Made by a program: the position numbers and the translations under genes. Source: Pollenia angustigena (lineage: Eukaryota; Arthropoda; Insecta; Diptera; Polleniidae). From it: DNA of 64,000 bases. Each line of letters starts with the position of its first letter. Positions within the stretch are counted from its first letter, which is position 1. Location: contig OV884059.1 in NCBI GenBank assembly GCA_930367215.1, positions 35,889,882-35,953,881 of the forward strand, in the 5' to 3' direction. The notes below the pieces were generated by a model. That model ran no database searches. It was not told the origin of the DNA and saw only the letters and a program-made list of their open reading frames with translations. Shown here in pieces: positions 20,944 to 32,441 of the stretch.

Positions 20944-21302
20944 ATGGCAGAGGTAAGTAGTTAGAATTGTGTTGATTGTTAACGTTTATAATAAATTATA
21001 ATTAACAAAACATTTTACTTCATGCTAGAAACGTCCAAATATATGTAAGTGCGACCGTGGCGTAAGTGGAGATGGCAGAACCGATAGAACCAGCAGAACT
21101 TTGTGGGACAAACTTTGCAATTGAAGTGGGAAGTATTTGGAATTGTGTTCCTGGCGAGCACTTCACATCCAAATTATTTTTCTCCGTTGTCAAGCTCTTG
21201 GAGGGCACTGTATTGGGCATTTCATTCTTTTTTTTCATTGTAAGCCGGCACTATGTTAGGCAATGTAAGCAAAAGAAGTTTTATAAAAAACCCGACAAAT
21301 AA
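20944..21302 (+). CDS. Candidate small gene: 76-residue single-pass membrane protein
   Basis: A short frame starts at ATG 21072 (MAEPIEPAELCGTN...) and ends PDK at 21302. It has one hydrophobic stretch (about residues 43-62, GTVLGISFFFFIV) followed by a basic tail (RQCKQKKFYKKPDK). A polyadenylation-type AATAAA overlaps the stop. About 130 bases upstream, ATGGCAGAG at 20944 is followed by GTAAGT and an acceptor-like CATGCTAG at 21028, suggesting a spliced 5' part. No family is recognised. It lies inside the GGTCTGT TIR element, so it could be an element gene, a captured fragment or chance. Confidence 0.3.
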
Positions 21303-22423
21303 AACTAAAAATTAAGAAGAAATTGAACTTACCAAATTAATAACAGTGTAATAAACAAGTTTTTTAATTTACAACACTTTTTTCAATTTTGCGTACACAT
21401 ATCGTCGTGCGGGAGTTTATGTGCTCTATATGCCAAAAGTGTTTTTTGAGAAAATCGATCTTGAAGTTTAAACATAATTTTTTAAAAAACTATACGATAG
21501 AATTTTTAAATTTTTACACCATATATTTGTTTTGAAAAGATGATTCTGCCGAAATGTTTTTTATTTCTCGACGGCATTTATAACGGGATATTTTCTAAAG
21601 TTAATAAAAATCCTGTTTGCTCCATACGCCATCTTAAACAAATTTCGTTGCAAATACATACACGTAGAGCAAAGCGACATTAACAAAGAATTAAAACACA
21701 ATTGAAATTTTTGTAAAAAAAACGATATATTCATTTGATAAAACCAAAAATAAAAACTATTTACAAAGTAAATACTAAATATATTCAAATTATTACAACA
21801 AAGTTAACAAAAGCACTAAATTAAGATTAATTTATCTGGCTCATAATAATTTTTGTATATTTCAGATATAAAATTGAATAACAACTTTAGATCGGAAATT
21901 TTTTTCATTTTTAACTCTTTCTTTCTTTCTTTCTTTTTAATAATATCTAACTCTATTTTGAAAATATTTAGCGTTGCTGATAATTGGTTTCGACAACCTT
22001 TTTTTAATATTTTTGCTAATTGGAAATTGGGCTGCAAGATTGAGTTTTTATATGATATTTGAAAAAAGTTAGTTTTGATATATTGAATAAGTTTTATTTT
22101 AGTAAATGGAACAATAGAAAAATTTAATTGGTTGGATATTCTGGAAAAATTCTTAAAATCTGAGAATTGCATTTCAATAATTTTAAGTTTTATTTTACAA
22201 AATACTGTGAATTTCCAAAGGTTTCAGATATTTATCTAAGGCACTGTGAACTAGTCTTGGGCTTAATCGTTCATTTAGGTGACTTTTCATTAGAGTTCAT
22301 TTAAAAAAAGTGAACTAGTTCGTTCTTTTAGTTCAGTAGTTCACTTTTAGTCAGTCAGTCTTTTGATCCAGCTGTATATTTCGTCAGTCAGTTCATTTAA
22401 GTCAGTTCATGTATGTAGTTTAA

Positions 22424-22692
22424 AGGCCCAACCATAATGTGCTTAAGTTGGCTTAATCAAATGTGCGAATACATGCAAATGATATGTGGCAAACCATATT
22501 GAACTTAAGGAAACTTTTTGCTAAGTTTAATGAAACTGTCATTTGCTTAAGCAAGGTGCGAATCTAATCGCACATTCCGTACGGAATCAAATGTTTTTTT
22601 ATTTGGTTTTTGTTTTTTTAAGTACATTTTAGAGAGTTTTTGATAATTTTTGACAGTAGGTTAAGCAAGGCTATTCATATTATGGTTGAGCC
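22424..22692. mobile_element. MITE with GGCCCAACCATAATGTG ends
   Basis: GGCCCAACCATAATGTG is inverted as CATATTATGGTTGAGCC. TTAAA lies on both sides (22419-22423, 22693-22697). Internal GCTTAAG words repeat. It is nested in hAT element 3. Confidence 0.75.
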
Positions 22693-23309
22693 TTAAAGGT
22701 TCATTTACTTCAGTTGCTTGTTTTGATTTCTTATTCTGTTGTTGTTTATTTTTGTGTGTGTGAAGCTTTGAAAAAATTAATAAAAATTTAAATACTTAAA
22801 AAAACTTATTTAAATTTTTAATAAATATTTAAATATAATAAATATAAATTTTTAATAAAGTTCAAAAACACAATTGTGAATTTTTTAAAAAATTTCCTTT
22901 TCTTTGTTTTTCAACAAATAAATTTGACATTCCTCATTTTACAAAAACAAAATGCATAGTATTTTTCATGTTCTTTACCGAATTGATAGAAAAGAGACAA
23001 CAATATTATTAGTTTCTATATGTTATAATATACTTGTTTCTTTTACTCATTGCCAGACTACTAAAATATGTTCATAATATAATCAGGGCTGCCATATTAA
23101 GAGATGTCTCGCCACATGTGGCAATTTTCAAACATTTTGACTACACTGCGATTTATAAAATATATGGCGATTTTTTTATTATTAAAAAGATTTCCGTATG
23201 ACGTGCTAAATTTCCAATTATTATTTTTGATAAATACACTGAAATTAGATAAGCTATTAATTTATTTTAAGACTCTAATACTATGTTTCCACTATCAGCT
23301 TGTTGTCAA

Positions 23310-24060
23310 CTTGTTTTGAGCAAAACGTGTCAGAGTGCTTCCATTATGTAAAACTGGTTTTGGTTTTCGAAATCAATTTGGCATTAATGTTGTTTACAAA
23401 CATGAAAGCAAAAAATATTTTTGTAAAATAATAAATATTTTCTTATTTGTTTTTTAATACACATTATACATATAATTTAATAAGTCTTGTTATTTTGGTA
23501 AATCTGTAATTTTTTTCGAAATTGTTAATCACCAATAATGGAAAACTCTGAGTTTTTTCATGGTTTTCGACATTTTTTGGAGCAAAACTAGTATTTATTT
23601 GAGTTTTTCGAACATGAAAACTGTATGGGAAAACAAGTAGCAGAACACTTGTTTTGCTGCAAATGTAGTTTTGTGGCCCAAAACATGTAAATCGGCCCAT
23701 ACACTTGCAATATTATTGTATATGATATTCGCCATATCATTTCCATTTTGTCCTATATTTTACAATAAGTCGCACAATAGTTTCATTCATTCAATAAAAA
23801 GGCGAACATAACCTATAGGAATAATATAAACAGCATTGTATAATGTTGCCAACACACTTCTCTTTCTTTTCGTTGTGCAATAAAAATCAAGTCTTTTGAT
23901 TGTTGCCAATATATTGTTCCACCTTCGAATATCACATACACATTGGCGATATAATTGTACTATACGTAAAATTTAACAATTTTATTCTAAGTGTATGAGC
24001 CGCTTAAGTGAAATACTATTACATAATGGAAACACTCTGACACGTTTTGCTCAAAATAAG
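23310..24060. mobile_element. Inverted-repeat element (TTGTTTTGAGCAAAACG ends)
   Basis: An approximately 41-bp arm at 23310-23350, containing CAAAACGTGTCAGAGTG, is inverted at 24020-24060 with one or two changes. The interior has no gene. Nested in hAT element 3; target duplication not clear. Confidence 0.7.
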
Positions 24061-24527
24061 CACCCCTACCTCAAACAACTACTCCCATGAAAATATTCCT
24101 ATATTTTTTTTATTTCGTATTGTGAATGATTCCTATAACAAATTTTATGGGAACGAATTCCCAAACTAAAAACATGTAGGGAACATGTAAGTTTTAATTT
24201 GTATTTTAAGGTAGGGCTCAATTAAATTACTTTTTTCTTTTATTGAAGGAGTATTAATAAGAAAAATTAAGATAAACATTACTCATTATTTATTTTATCA
24301 TATAATTATTAGTGTTTTATTTTGTATATTTTTCTTTCAGAATACAAGCTCTGACAATTTATTCACAATAGAGACATTTGTTTATAAAGCACTGACAAAT
24401 AATGCACAATATAAATTTTTACTCCCAAAATATTTGCGATGACAAAAAATTGTCAGGTGAAAACGCTATGTTAATGCCGACAAAATCACCTCAACAATAA
24501 ATTTCAGCACGGAAATCTTAAGAGGCC

Positions 24528-25538
24528 CATAGACACATACTGCTGACACCTACTGCCGATGAATCCTTCGTATACGTGTGTGATTGATATTTTACTACAC
24601 ACCTATCAATCATCATTTTAAAATAAATGTTCTTCACACGTTTTTTTCTCAGAAACTATTTTAAATTTGTTTTAATTTAAATTGAAAGAAAAATATATCA
24701 TAAAATTAATAATTATTTTTATTGTTCATTAAACAACTGTCAGCAGTATGAGTTCATTTTGAAATCAAACCTATTTTGGTTTTTCATACTGCATTGTCTG
24801 TGTGACGCATACATAAATAAAAATTTCAAATTTACAAACACATGCTGATTGCATGAGCATCCCTGTAGGAAGTCAAACACATTTATAACTAACTTCAAAC
24901 TGGTTTTTTTATAACCACAACTAGTTGATTAAGTGACTTTTTTCCTTGTCGTCGACTCACTATTTTAACATAGGCATGTCATAGGCAGTAGTCAATTGGC
25001 CATCTTTGCATGACTTTTTAACTGACTACTAACTACTTATTTTTCAACCTATTTGTAATTAATTAAAAGTATTGTCAGTTTATAATAAATTATTTATTTT
25101 TTAAATAATGTTTGTCAAAAAAAAATATACATATGTTCATATGAACATGCATACATATGTTTATCTTTATATATTTTGATATATAAATAATTGTTTATGA
25201 AAATTTTGCATTAAACTGCCCTAAATGATGATGTATAATAGTCCTGAAGTAAATACGCCACATAATTGCTAGTACATAAACAGATTTGTATCGATTTAAT
25301 TTTTTATTATTTTTAAATGTTTGTATATATTTTTTTCATTTGACTTCATGGCATGCTTGTTTTATTTATTTTGCTTTTATTTGTGTTTTATGTGTGCCTT
25401 TTTGGTTGATATCTGCATGAGATTTAAACCAATTTGTAGTCATTAAAAAAAAAGTTAATTTATAGTTAGTGTTTTTTGCAACTGACTATTGTATTTACTA
25501 CAGGGATGAGAAGTATGTGTCTATGTGACCCTTTATTA
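24528..25538. mobile_element. Possible inverted-repeat element (CATAGACACATACT arms)
   Basis: CATAGACACATACT near 24530 is inverted as AGTATGTGTCTATG near 25512-25525. Inside, GACTACTAACTAC/TGACTATTG-like words suggest another decayed palindrome. No coding signal. Confidence 0.45.
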
Positions 25539-25544
25539 CTGCCC

Positions 25545-25715
25545 GTCTACAACTGACATGATTTGCTGTTATAACTTGAAGTTATAAAAGCGTTGTTAAA
25601 ACATTTGCATTAACAACCGTGTTATAACATGAGAAAACTTCTAACATGATGAGTCTATATCTAACACTAACATCATATTAGTGTTAAAGTTAAGCATTTC
25701 ATGTCAGTTGTAGAC
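25545..25715. mobile_element. MITE with GTCTACAACTGACATGA ends (empty-site copy)
   Basis: GTCTACAACTGACATGA is inverted at 25699-25715. A second copy lies at 32442-32879, where a 265-bp MITE is inserted; this copy shows the uninterrupted sequence (CTTTAACAC in the reverse sense). Confidence 0.85.
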
Positions 25716-27023
25716 TGCATGTTAATAATACAAAATATTTTATAAATTGCCGAAAAAATCGCAGCTAGACATCTCTAAGTATGGCAGCCTTGATTTTATT
25801 ATGAAAATGTTTAAAGTTATCTGGCAATGAGTAAAAGAAACAATATAATGTTAAACATAGACACTAATAATTGTTGTTTCTTTTCAATCAGTGCGGTAAA
25901 GAATAAAATCAAGTGGACAAGCAACTGAAGTAAATGAACCTGTGAACTAAATGAATTGAACTAAATGAATTGAACTAAATGAACCCTCTCAAAAGACTGC
26001 TGACGCAAAAGACAAAGTGACGAAAAGTGAACTGTTGAACTAAAAGGAACTGTCAGACTGAATGACAGTTCAACGTTCATCTGACTGACTAGTTCAATTG
26101 AACTAGTTCGTTCATGAACTACCCAACTCTACTGTGAACGCAATCGACCTCTTGGATTTGTGAATGTCCAGGCTCAGAAAATTTTTGAACAATACTTTCG
26201 ATCTGTAAGTGGTCCGACATAAATTTTAAAATTGCCGTGGAATTTTTTTGCACAGACAGCATTATAAATAGAATGTTTTGTTACTGGATAAATTAGACCT
26301 TTTAATTTAATATGTAAATTCACATCAAAAATTCATCAGTCAATTTAAAATTATTGTTGCAATGGTTTATTTTTTAACTGTAAAACAAAGTACTTAAGAG
26401 ATAATTTTTTAAAATTCTTTGACGGTACTCTTTCCCTCTCTTAATGAGAAAGAGAGAGTATACTTTACAACAGTATTCTGTTTGGAAAGAAAAAACTCTT
26501 ATAAATTCTTTATAAGAGAAAAATATTTTGAAAAATATTTATATTCAGCAATATTAATTACACGTAGAGCAAAATGACAATCAAAAATCAATTTCAACTT
26601 TTTACATTGAAATTTTGCTCTATATGCCACTGAATGGCGTATTGAGCAAAAAAACACAAAAAAATTCGGGTTTGAAGGATATAGCACAAAACAGGCACTA
26701 TTTATCTCAGAAACTAGATGAGAAAGCCGAAAACGGATTACATTTTTGAAAAATTTGGGGTCGAAAACCTAAAGTGGCATAATTAACTCGAAATGTGTAT
26801 AATGGCGGATAGAGCACATAAACTCCCGCACGACGATATGCTAAAATTCTTTTGCTTTGTTATTTCAATTGTTTACACACCGATTAGCTGTTTTCTTGCA
26901 AGATTTCACTGGATAGTGTCTGCGTACTTTTTGAGATTTTTTCAGCCGATAGAGTAATATTGGTCTTACTCTCCCAAAAAAATTTACTGAGTATTTGCTA
27001 CTGGAAAAGTACCCAAACAGACC

Positions 27024-27611
27024 TGTAATCGTAATCTAAATTTAGAGTATTTATATGTTCCCCAAAGATTTTTAACAATTCAGTTTTACCATCAGTGTTA
27101 CCAGAGACTAATTTGTTTTCTCTATTCCATTTGAACCATTGATCTTTAATTTTTAACCTATCTTCTCTAACAATGACTTTATGCTCTTTGCTTATTTCCT
27201 GCAGTTTTCTCTTCAATATTAAGGAAGCTTTCTTGTGTTCCTGTTTATTTGGAATAATATCCCACTTGACAGAAATAGATGAACCAGCCAGTTTTCGAGT
27301 GTTTTTGAATACCTCATCTAAAGATTTGGCCGATTCCAGTTCTACTATCACCGCCATCTTTCCATTACGTTCAAAAATTTTACGAACACTAATTATTAAG
27401 GTATTAATTTGGATTTGTTCCTTAAACATACGTTCTACCTCTTCTCTTGGGATTTTTGCTGCTTTAAGACCTTTGATAAAAAGTTTGCTAGGTCTAACTT
27501 GGTTTTCAAGCCAAGCAATGTCCTTTTTATTATCTTCATTTTCTTTTTTAACTTTGACCAATTCCTCTCTTAGTTGTTGATTTTCGATTTTAAGTGCATT
27601 TACTTCCGTGT
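27024..27611 (-). pseudogene. Non-LTR ORF1-like protein, C-terminal part
   Basis: The minus frame is open for about 195 codons. A coiled coil comes first (LKIENQQLREELVKVKKENED), then LFIKGLKAAKIPREEVE and AVIVELESAKSLDEVFKNTR, an RRM-like fold, then KASLILKRKLQEISKEHKV and a final DYDYR before the nested complex. It has the coiled-coil plus RRM-like layout of several non-LTR ORF1 proteins and is collinear with the ORF2 remnant to the left. It is cut upstream by a MITE at 27612. Confidence 0.65.
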
Positions 27612-27790
27612 TAACAGTACGTTTAGCTGGACTGGAACAGCAACATTCACGTTTGAGATATTTTAAAAAGTGAACTGTCTTAACAACTGTCTGGACGCCT
27701 ACGTCACGAAGACAGTTATTAGTGTTTTTGGAAACTAATATGTATTTTCTTACTGTCTTGCCAGTACTGTCAAATGTAAACGTACTGTTA
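27612..27790. mobile_element. MITE with TAACAGTACGTTTA ends
   Basis: TAACAGTACGTTTA (27612) pairs with TAAACGTACTGTTA (to 27790). Internal words ACTGTCTGGACGCCTACG and ACTGTCTTGCCAGTACTG recur in a rearranged copy at 42185-43115. No clear target duplication. Confidence 0.7.
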
Positions 27791-27849
27791 CATACATATA
27801 TATTCTGTTCCCTAGCAAAAACAAAGTTAGAAAATCTAAGGGAAACGTG

Positions 27850-28690
27850 AACAAATTACGGGAGAAAAAGCTTTTTACGACTTTGGTCTACATACACATT
27901 TTTTAGGTTCATTGAAAATTACATTGCTACATACGACAGTTTTTTGCATATGGAGCAAATTCTGCATACAAATATAACAAAATTATACTTTACTATTGCT
28001 TTGCGCCATTCGCATAATAAACAACGCAGGTCAAAATAAACCGTCACAATTATACAATTTTCCAATGAAAAGAAAAAAGATATTAAAGATTTACTAATAT
28101 TCCTTCCATCTGAAGTTTTTGATATTTTTATATTTATATACAATTATAGTTTACTCAAAAAAGGGTGTCGTTTTAGACTTAAGAACAAAATCTATTATTT
28201 ATTATAAATTTCTTTTAATCATAACATTAGAACTGTTTTTGTGTCATATTGGTTATAAAATATAAATATTGCAAAATTTAGAAACCATAATATATTTTCA
28301 TTCCATATTATGTTGCATCTGCAGTTTGGGGCTTATAGGAGAGAGTTTAGCAATTATCACCATACTAACATACCAACCTGTCCGTATAAATCTCTATTAA
28401 CTATCAACTTCATTGTTTTTGACATAGACGTACTTTACGAAAAAAATTTCATATGGAGCACAAAACGACAAAATGTTATTTTAGAAAATCCATTAAAAAT
28501 TTGGATTTATTGCATGTAAATTCATGAAAATGTATAGTTTAGGTAAAATCATACGTAGCAATTAATTAGGAGCGTTTAAAAAATCTGTCAAGTAGTTTTT
28601 GAGAAAATTAATTGGAAACCTATTTGATCGTTTTTCTCAAAACTGACTTGGTGGCGTATAGGCTAAAACAATAATCACCTGACGATTTAT
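27850..28690 (+). mobile_element. ATATCGTC-family transposon, truncated copy D
   Basis: The plus strand reads NEKKKDIKDLLIFLPSEVFD near 28065-28120, matching copy B (DKNRDIKYLLIFLPRID). The distance from that motif to the right end (CCTGACGATTTATT near 28690) is about 605 bases in both. The sub-terminal word GGCGTATAGG is kept. The left half is missing. Confidence 0.6.
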
Positions 28691-28920
28691 TGCCGGCAAT
28701 TCGTTTGTGGAATGGAAGCATGTTATAGTAATTGAGGTAAAAGAATTAAAAAAATAAAAAAAAATAGTATGTACATATGTTATTTAAAATAATCACTAAA
28801 ATTAATAATTAAAAATAAATATTTGTAAAAATAAACTTATATTTTGTAAAATAAAATTGCAAACATTATTTTTGTTAAAATAAATTGTTTCTTATTTGAC
28901 CATTGTTATTTAATTGCTTT

Positions 28921-29047
28921 TTTCACGATGTCACTCGAACGTTTACGTTCGCACAAATAACATATAAAACAAAAACAAAGTTAAAAAATTTGTTTTTGTT
29001 TTATATGTTATTTGTGCGAACGTAAACGTTGGACTGACGTCGTGAAA
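28921..29047. repeat. 127-bp near-perfect hairpin
   Basis: Arms of about 58 bases (TTCACGATGTCACTCGAACG... and its inverse ...CGTGAA) enclose a loop of about 10 bases. Mispairs occur only near the outer ends. It could fold as a long stem if transcribed. Probably a small palindromic MITE; flanks show no clear duplication. Confidence 0.8.
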
Positions 29048-29322
29048 TAGGCAGTTAAAATTAATATTTTATACAAAAGTATTAATTTTTGCCATGAGCG
29101 ACAATCCATTGCGCAATGATTGCTCTTCTGATTCCTTGAGCAATTATTGCTTAAGACCAGTTTATACGGTAATACAATGAATTACGACATGTCGAAAAAT
29201 TATGTAGAATGAGAAAAATCTTATCATGTCAAAGCAAAATGTATTGAGTAAGAGAGAATACGGATACAAAATCTGACAAGCGGTCGGTAAATGCTTTTTT
29301 TCTAAGCCATTTTATAAACTAA

Positions 29323-30068
29323 TAAGGGTCTTCATGATGTTGCTTAAAATTACCATTTGTTTAAATAGGTAAACTTGCGAGACTCGTTTCATGAAGATCC
29401 TTTTTAAGTTTTGTGTAATTTTAAACAATTAATGTCATTTCAACAAACAGAAACGTCAATAAAAAATATATTAAAAAAAAATAATCAAAAATATAATAAA
29501 AAACTTGGAATTTGTAAATTATAAATGAAATTTGTTTTTAAACATGCATAAAGAAAGCCAAAAGACTAATATGCTTATATTATTACAAGAATTTATTGTT
29601 TGTGATTTATTTACACTTGAAGTTTTCATTGAAAACGGCGGTAAGCATTAAAAAAATTTGTCTGTATAAATGCACAATTGAACTGCGTAAGTTTACGAGT
29701 CAAAATTGTTGGGCAAATTTAAGCAGTTTGTGTAAATGAATTCTCATACAATTTTTGACAGTTCATTTACGAGGGCGTAAAGCTTCGTACAGACGATGGT
29801 CAGATCTTACAATATTGTAAGCAGGCGTTGCCAACAGCAATATTTTTCTGACAATGGTCCATTGTCAGATGCATTAATTTTGCGCTTCTGCAAATACAAA
29901 TGAGCTTACAACGTTCACACAGTTGTAAGACATTTTAGCCAATTTTAATGCAATTTAAGCAACGCTGCTTACCAATATTGTAAGATCTGACCATCGTCTG
30001 TACGAAGCTTAAGAATGCACAGTTTGCACAGTTTACGAGACTTATAAACGATATCATGAGGACCCTTA
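29323..30068. mobile_element. Outer TIR element (TAAGGGTCTTCATGAT ends)
   Basis: TAAGGGTCTTCATGATGT at 29323 is imperfectly inverted as ATATCATGAGGACCCTTA ending near 30068. It contains the TAA-flanked MITE at 29781-30009. No coding potential. Confidence 0.65.
29781..30009. mobile_element. 229-bp MITE, AGCTTCGTACAGACG ends, TAA duplication
   Basis: An approximately 44-bp inverted repeat beginning AGCTTCGTACAGACGATGG and TAA on both sides (29778-29780, 30010-30012). The TAA duplication suggests a PIF/Harbinger-mobilised element. Confidence 0.85.
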
Positions 30069-30243
30069 ATGTATTCTCATCACACCAGAGGTGTATTTAA
30101 ACAGAGTAGATTGAAGGTGATAGCATTTTTGTACAATTACAAAAACAACTAAAATCAACTCAGGAAATTTTCATGTTGTTTTTGTAAATATTTAAAACTG
30201 CAACCATCTGCTCGTTTGTTATTATTTTTGATTTTACTTATAC

Positions 30244-30438
30244 CAAGGCGAATTGACTAGAAGGTGGGGTCAAGTCAACATGTGGTGTTTTTTTCGGTGG
30301 TCGACTTGTCAAAGTTTGTATACAAACTAGTTTTTTATGTAAACAAACCTGTTTTATTACTAGCAATATTTTTGACAACCCGACCACAGAAGCATTGTAG
30401 TTGTAGAGTTGACCTCACCTTCTAGTCAATTCGCCTTG
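30244..30438. mobile_element. CAAGG-family MITE, copy 2 (195 bp)
   Basis: Ends CAAGGCGAATTGACTAGAAGG and inverse. The 8-bp duplication ACTTATAC lies at 30236-30243 and 30439-30446. Inverted relative to the copy at 42538-42732 and nearly identical to it. Confidence 0.9.
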
Positions 30439-30500
30439 ACTTATACCATCCGTGTAAACATGAATTATACTAACAAAAGATTTTTATTTTTTTCTTTTAA

Positions 30501-31114
30501 CCCTGGGTCTCCACGTAGCAATTTTTATTGCTAAGCACAAGCAATAACGTCGGCAGAACAATGGAGCAATAATTGCTAATTATATTGCTGGAGAACACTT
30601 AAAAATGCTTTGCCATTAATTTGCAATTTTCACCGCGACAAATGACAAATGTTTTATGTTGTGTTTTGAAGTGGTTGTTAGTTTTTTTTTTTTTTTTAAA
30701 TAAATAATTAATATTAATAAAATAATAATTTGTAATTGTCGTAGCTGTGTTTTGTATTACTTTTTTGTTTATTTGCGTTTGCTTTTGATATTGACGTTTA
30801 TTTAAAAATATAATATATAAAAACTTTTTCGGTATTTTGTTGAAGTATTTTTTCACTTGGCGGCTTTTTCTTGATTGTTTTTTTTAATAAATAAACACAC
30901 TTATAAATAAACAACCGTACAGATAAATGAAATGTCAGATAAATTACAACTGATTTGACAGCAGATTGCTAAGCAATAATTGCTCAAGCAATAAGAAGAG
31001 CAATCATTGCGCAATGGATTGCCACTCATGGCAATTTGCGATATATACGTCGCAAATTTAATGGAGCAATCAAATTTGACGCCGCAATAAATATTGCTAC
31101 ATGGAGACCCGGGG
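30501..31114. mobile_element. 614-bp MITE, CCCTGGGTCTCCACGTAGC ends, TAA duplication
   Basis: CCCTGGGTCTCCACGTAGCA (left) pairs with TGCTACATGGAGACCCGGGG (right). TAA occurs at 30498-30500 and 31115-31117. The interior is rich in GCAAT/ATTGC words that can pair repeatedly. A related broken copy flanks at 29085-29155. Confidence 0.85.
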
Positions 31115-31309
31115 TAAGCACGGAGAGAACTTCATAATATTTTGATTCTACAAAGTCGTAATACATTGTATTACCGTGTAAACTGGCCTTTAGCAATCTG
31201 CTGTAACTTGGTGGCCACACGATCAAGTTTTGCCTTTCAATTCCTTTCAATTTGCAATACACTCTCAGTTTTTTACTAACACACTCACAATTTTTAAATT
31301 GACCACGAG

Positions 31310-31545
31310 CAAGGTATATTTATAGCAGGTAGCCGCGAGATTACAACAATTGTACAATAAAACAAACAACAGGGCTTTTTATTGTTGTTTTGCGATACGA
31401 ACTGTCAAACAGCAAAGGGGTTGAAAAGAGACAAAAAACTTGTTTACTTGTTTACTATACAACATTTGACAGTTTGTATCGCAAAACAAGCAAATAAAAA
31501 ATAACCAGCTGGCTTTCCGAGACTACCTGCTATAAATATACCTTG
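31310..31545. mobile_element. CAAGG-family MITE, copy 3 (236 bp)
   Basis: Ends CAAGGTATATTTATAGCAGG and inverse. 8-bp duplication ACCACGAG (31302-31309, 31546-31553). Close to the copy at 42271-42525. Confidence 0.9.
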
Positions 31546-31630
31546 ACCACGAGATGGCTTTCAATTTCACCTTTCCATTTGTTTGGCAATTTTACTCTCA
31601 ATTTAACAGCTGAGTACAAGTTTGTCTTTA

Positions 31631-32223
31631 CCCTGCAGATAACGAGACTAGTCCATACATGCATGTAAAGAGTAGTCCATAAAGGAGTAGGAGTACTCCA
31701 AAACTACTCCAAATATATTGGTAAAAGGTGGTCCATTTAACATTACGATGTCCTAGGAGGGGACCATATAACCCACCGAAGTAGTCCCTAAACTACTCCA
31801 TGGAGTACTAAAGTGGATTAGTTTTAAAAGTACTCCATATTACTACAGTATGGAGTACACTTAGTAGTTTAAGCATTTTTCTTTTTCATTTTTTACTAAT
31901 CGCCATTTATGGTGTGTACAGTAGTCAATTATTGCTATTATTAAATATACATACATATGTATTTACTTGGTATTTTTTATTTTTTACCTCTTTTCCACAA
32001 ATTTCACAAACTTTCACTTTTAAATAAACAATTAATAATGGACACCACCAGGGCTGCCAATGTGTAATACTGTAAACTATAGAAAAGCATACATTATGCA
32101 GTTGTTAGCAGCACTGCATGTTAATTTCTTATAACACGGCCCATACTACAGTACATTGGACCATGTTGTAAATAGTCCATTTAAGCCACAATGGACCACG
32201 TAGTCCAATATTTTCTGTAGGGT
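31631..32223. mobile_element. 593-bp MITE, CCCTGCAGA ends, TA duplication
   Basis: CCCTGCAGA/TCTGTAGGG ends with TA on both sides (31629-31630, 32224-32225). The interior is dense in AGTAGTCC and GGAGTACT words in both senses, so it can fold extensively. Confidence 0.75.
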
Positions 32224-32441
32224 ATAAATTGTGTTGTTGTTGATATCTTGGAAGTAAATTGCTTACAAATTGAGTGCAGCCTACGGCACAGCTTGAAATT
32301 TATGTAAATTATGACAAGCAGTATATGTAAAAGACTATCAAGAACAACTTGATCGTGTGGCCGCAGGGTAAGTGAAGTTGTCATTTATCTGGCATCTCAT
32401 TTATCTGTACGTTTGTTTATGGCAAAACAATTTTACATACA

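Larger units (their letters stand above)
22252..26131. mobile_element. hAT element 3 nested in copy C
   Basis: Ends TAGTCTTGGG and CCCAACTCTA (inverted with two mismatches). The 8-bp duplication CTGTGAAC (22244-22251, 26132-26139) obeys the hAT pattern nTnnnnAn. GAACTAGTTC-type palindromic words are dense near both ends. Removing it restores the IQEVDCVH...YLK..EIHS frame of copy C. The interior holds further MITEs and no recognisable transposase. Confidence 0.9.
21398..26840 (-). mobile_element. ATATCGTC-family DNA transposon, copy C
   Basis: A perfect 32-bp terminal inverted repeat CATATCGTCGTGCGGGAGTT... spans 21398-21429 and 26809-26840. Sub-terminal words GCTCTATATGCC, TACGCCAT and CACGTAGAGCAAA recur towards both ends. 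Minus-strand coding remnants include IQEVDCVHSALDKYL (interrupted at 22251 by a hAT insertion) and FKNFSRISNQLNFSIVPFTK, aligning with copies A and B. Net length without the hAT insertion is about 1.56 kb. The target duplication is unresolved. Confidence 0.8.
20715..27023. mobile_element. TIR element (GGTCTGT ends) hosting nested transposons
   Basis: The left end GGTCTGTCTGCGTAC (20715) and right end GTACCCAAACAGACC (to 27023) are imperfect inverted repeats of about 15 bases. It interrupts the non-LTR element between LDYDYR and LYYAGF. Possible imperfect 5-bp flanks are TATAA and TGTAA. Without the nested insertion at 21398-26840 the element is about 0.87 kb. TTGCAAGATTTTGCAA-like words recur near both ends. 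Confidence 0.6.
31208..32366. mobile_element. TIR element (GGCCACACGATCAAG ends) with two nested MITEs
   Basis: GTGGCCACACGATCAAGTT near 31210 is inverted as AACTTGATCGTGTGGCCGC ending near 32366. It is the same family as the palindrome at 50928-52002. Nested inside are 31310-31545 and 31631-32223. Confidence 0.75.
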
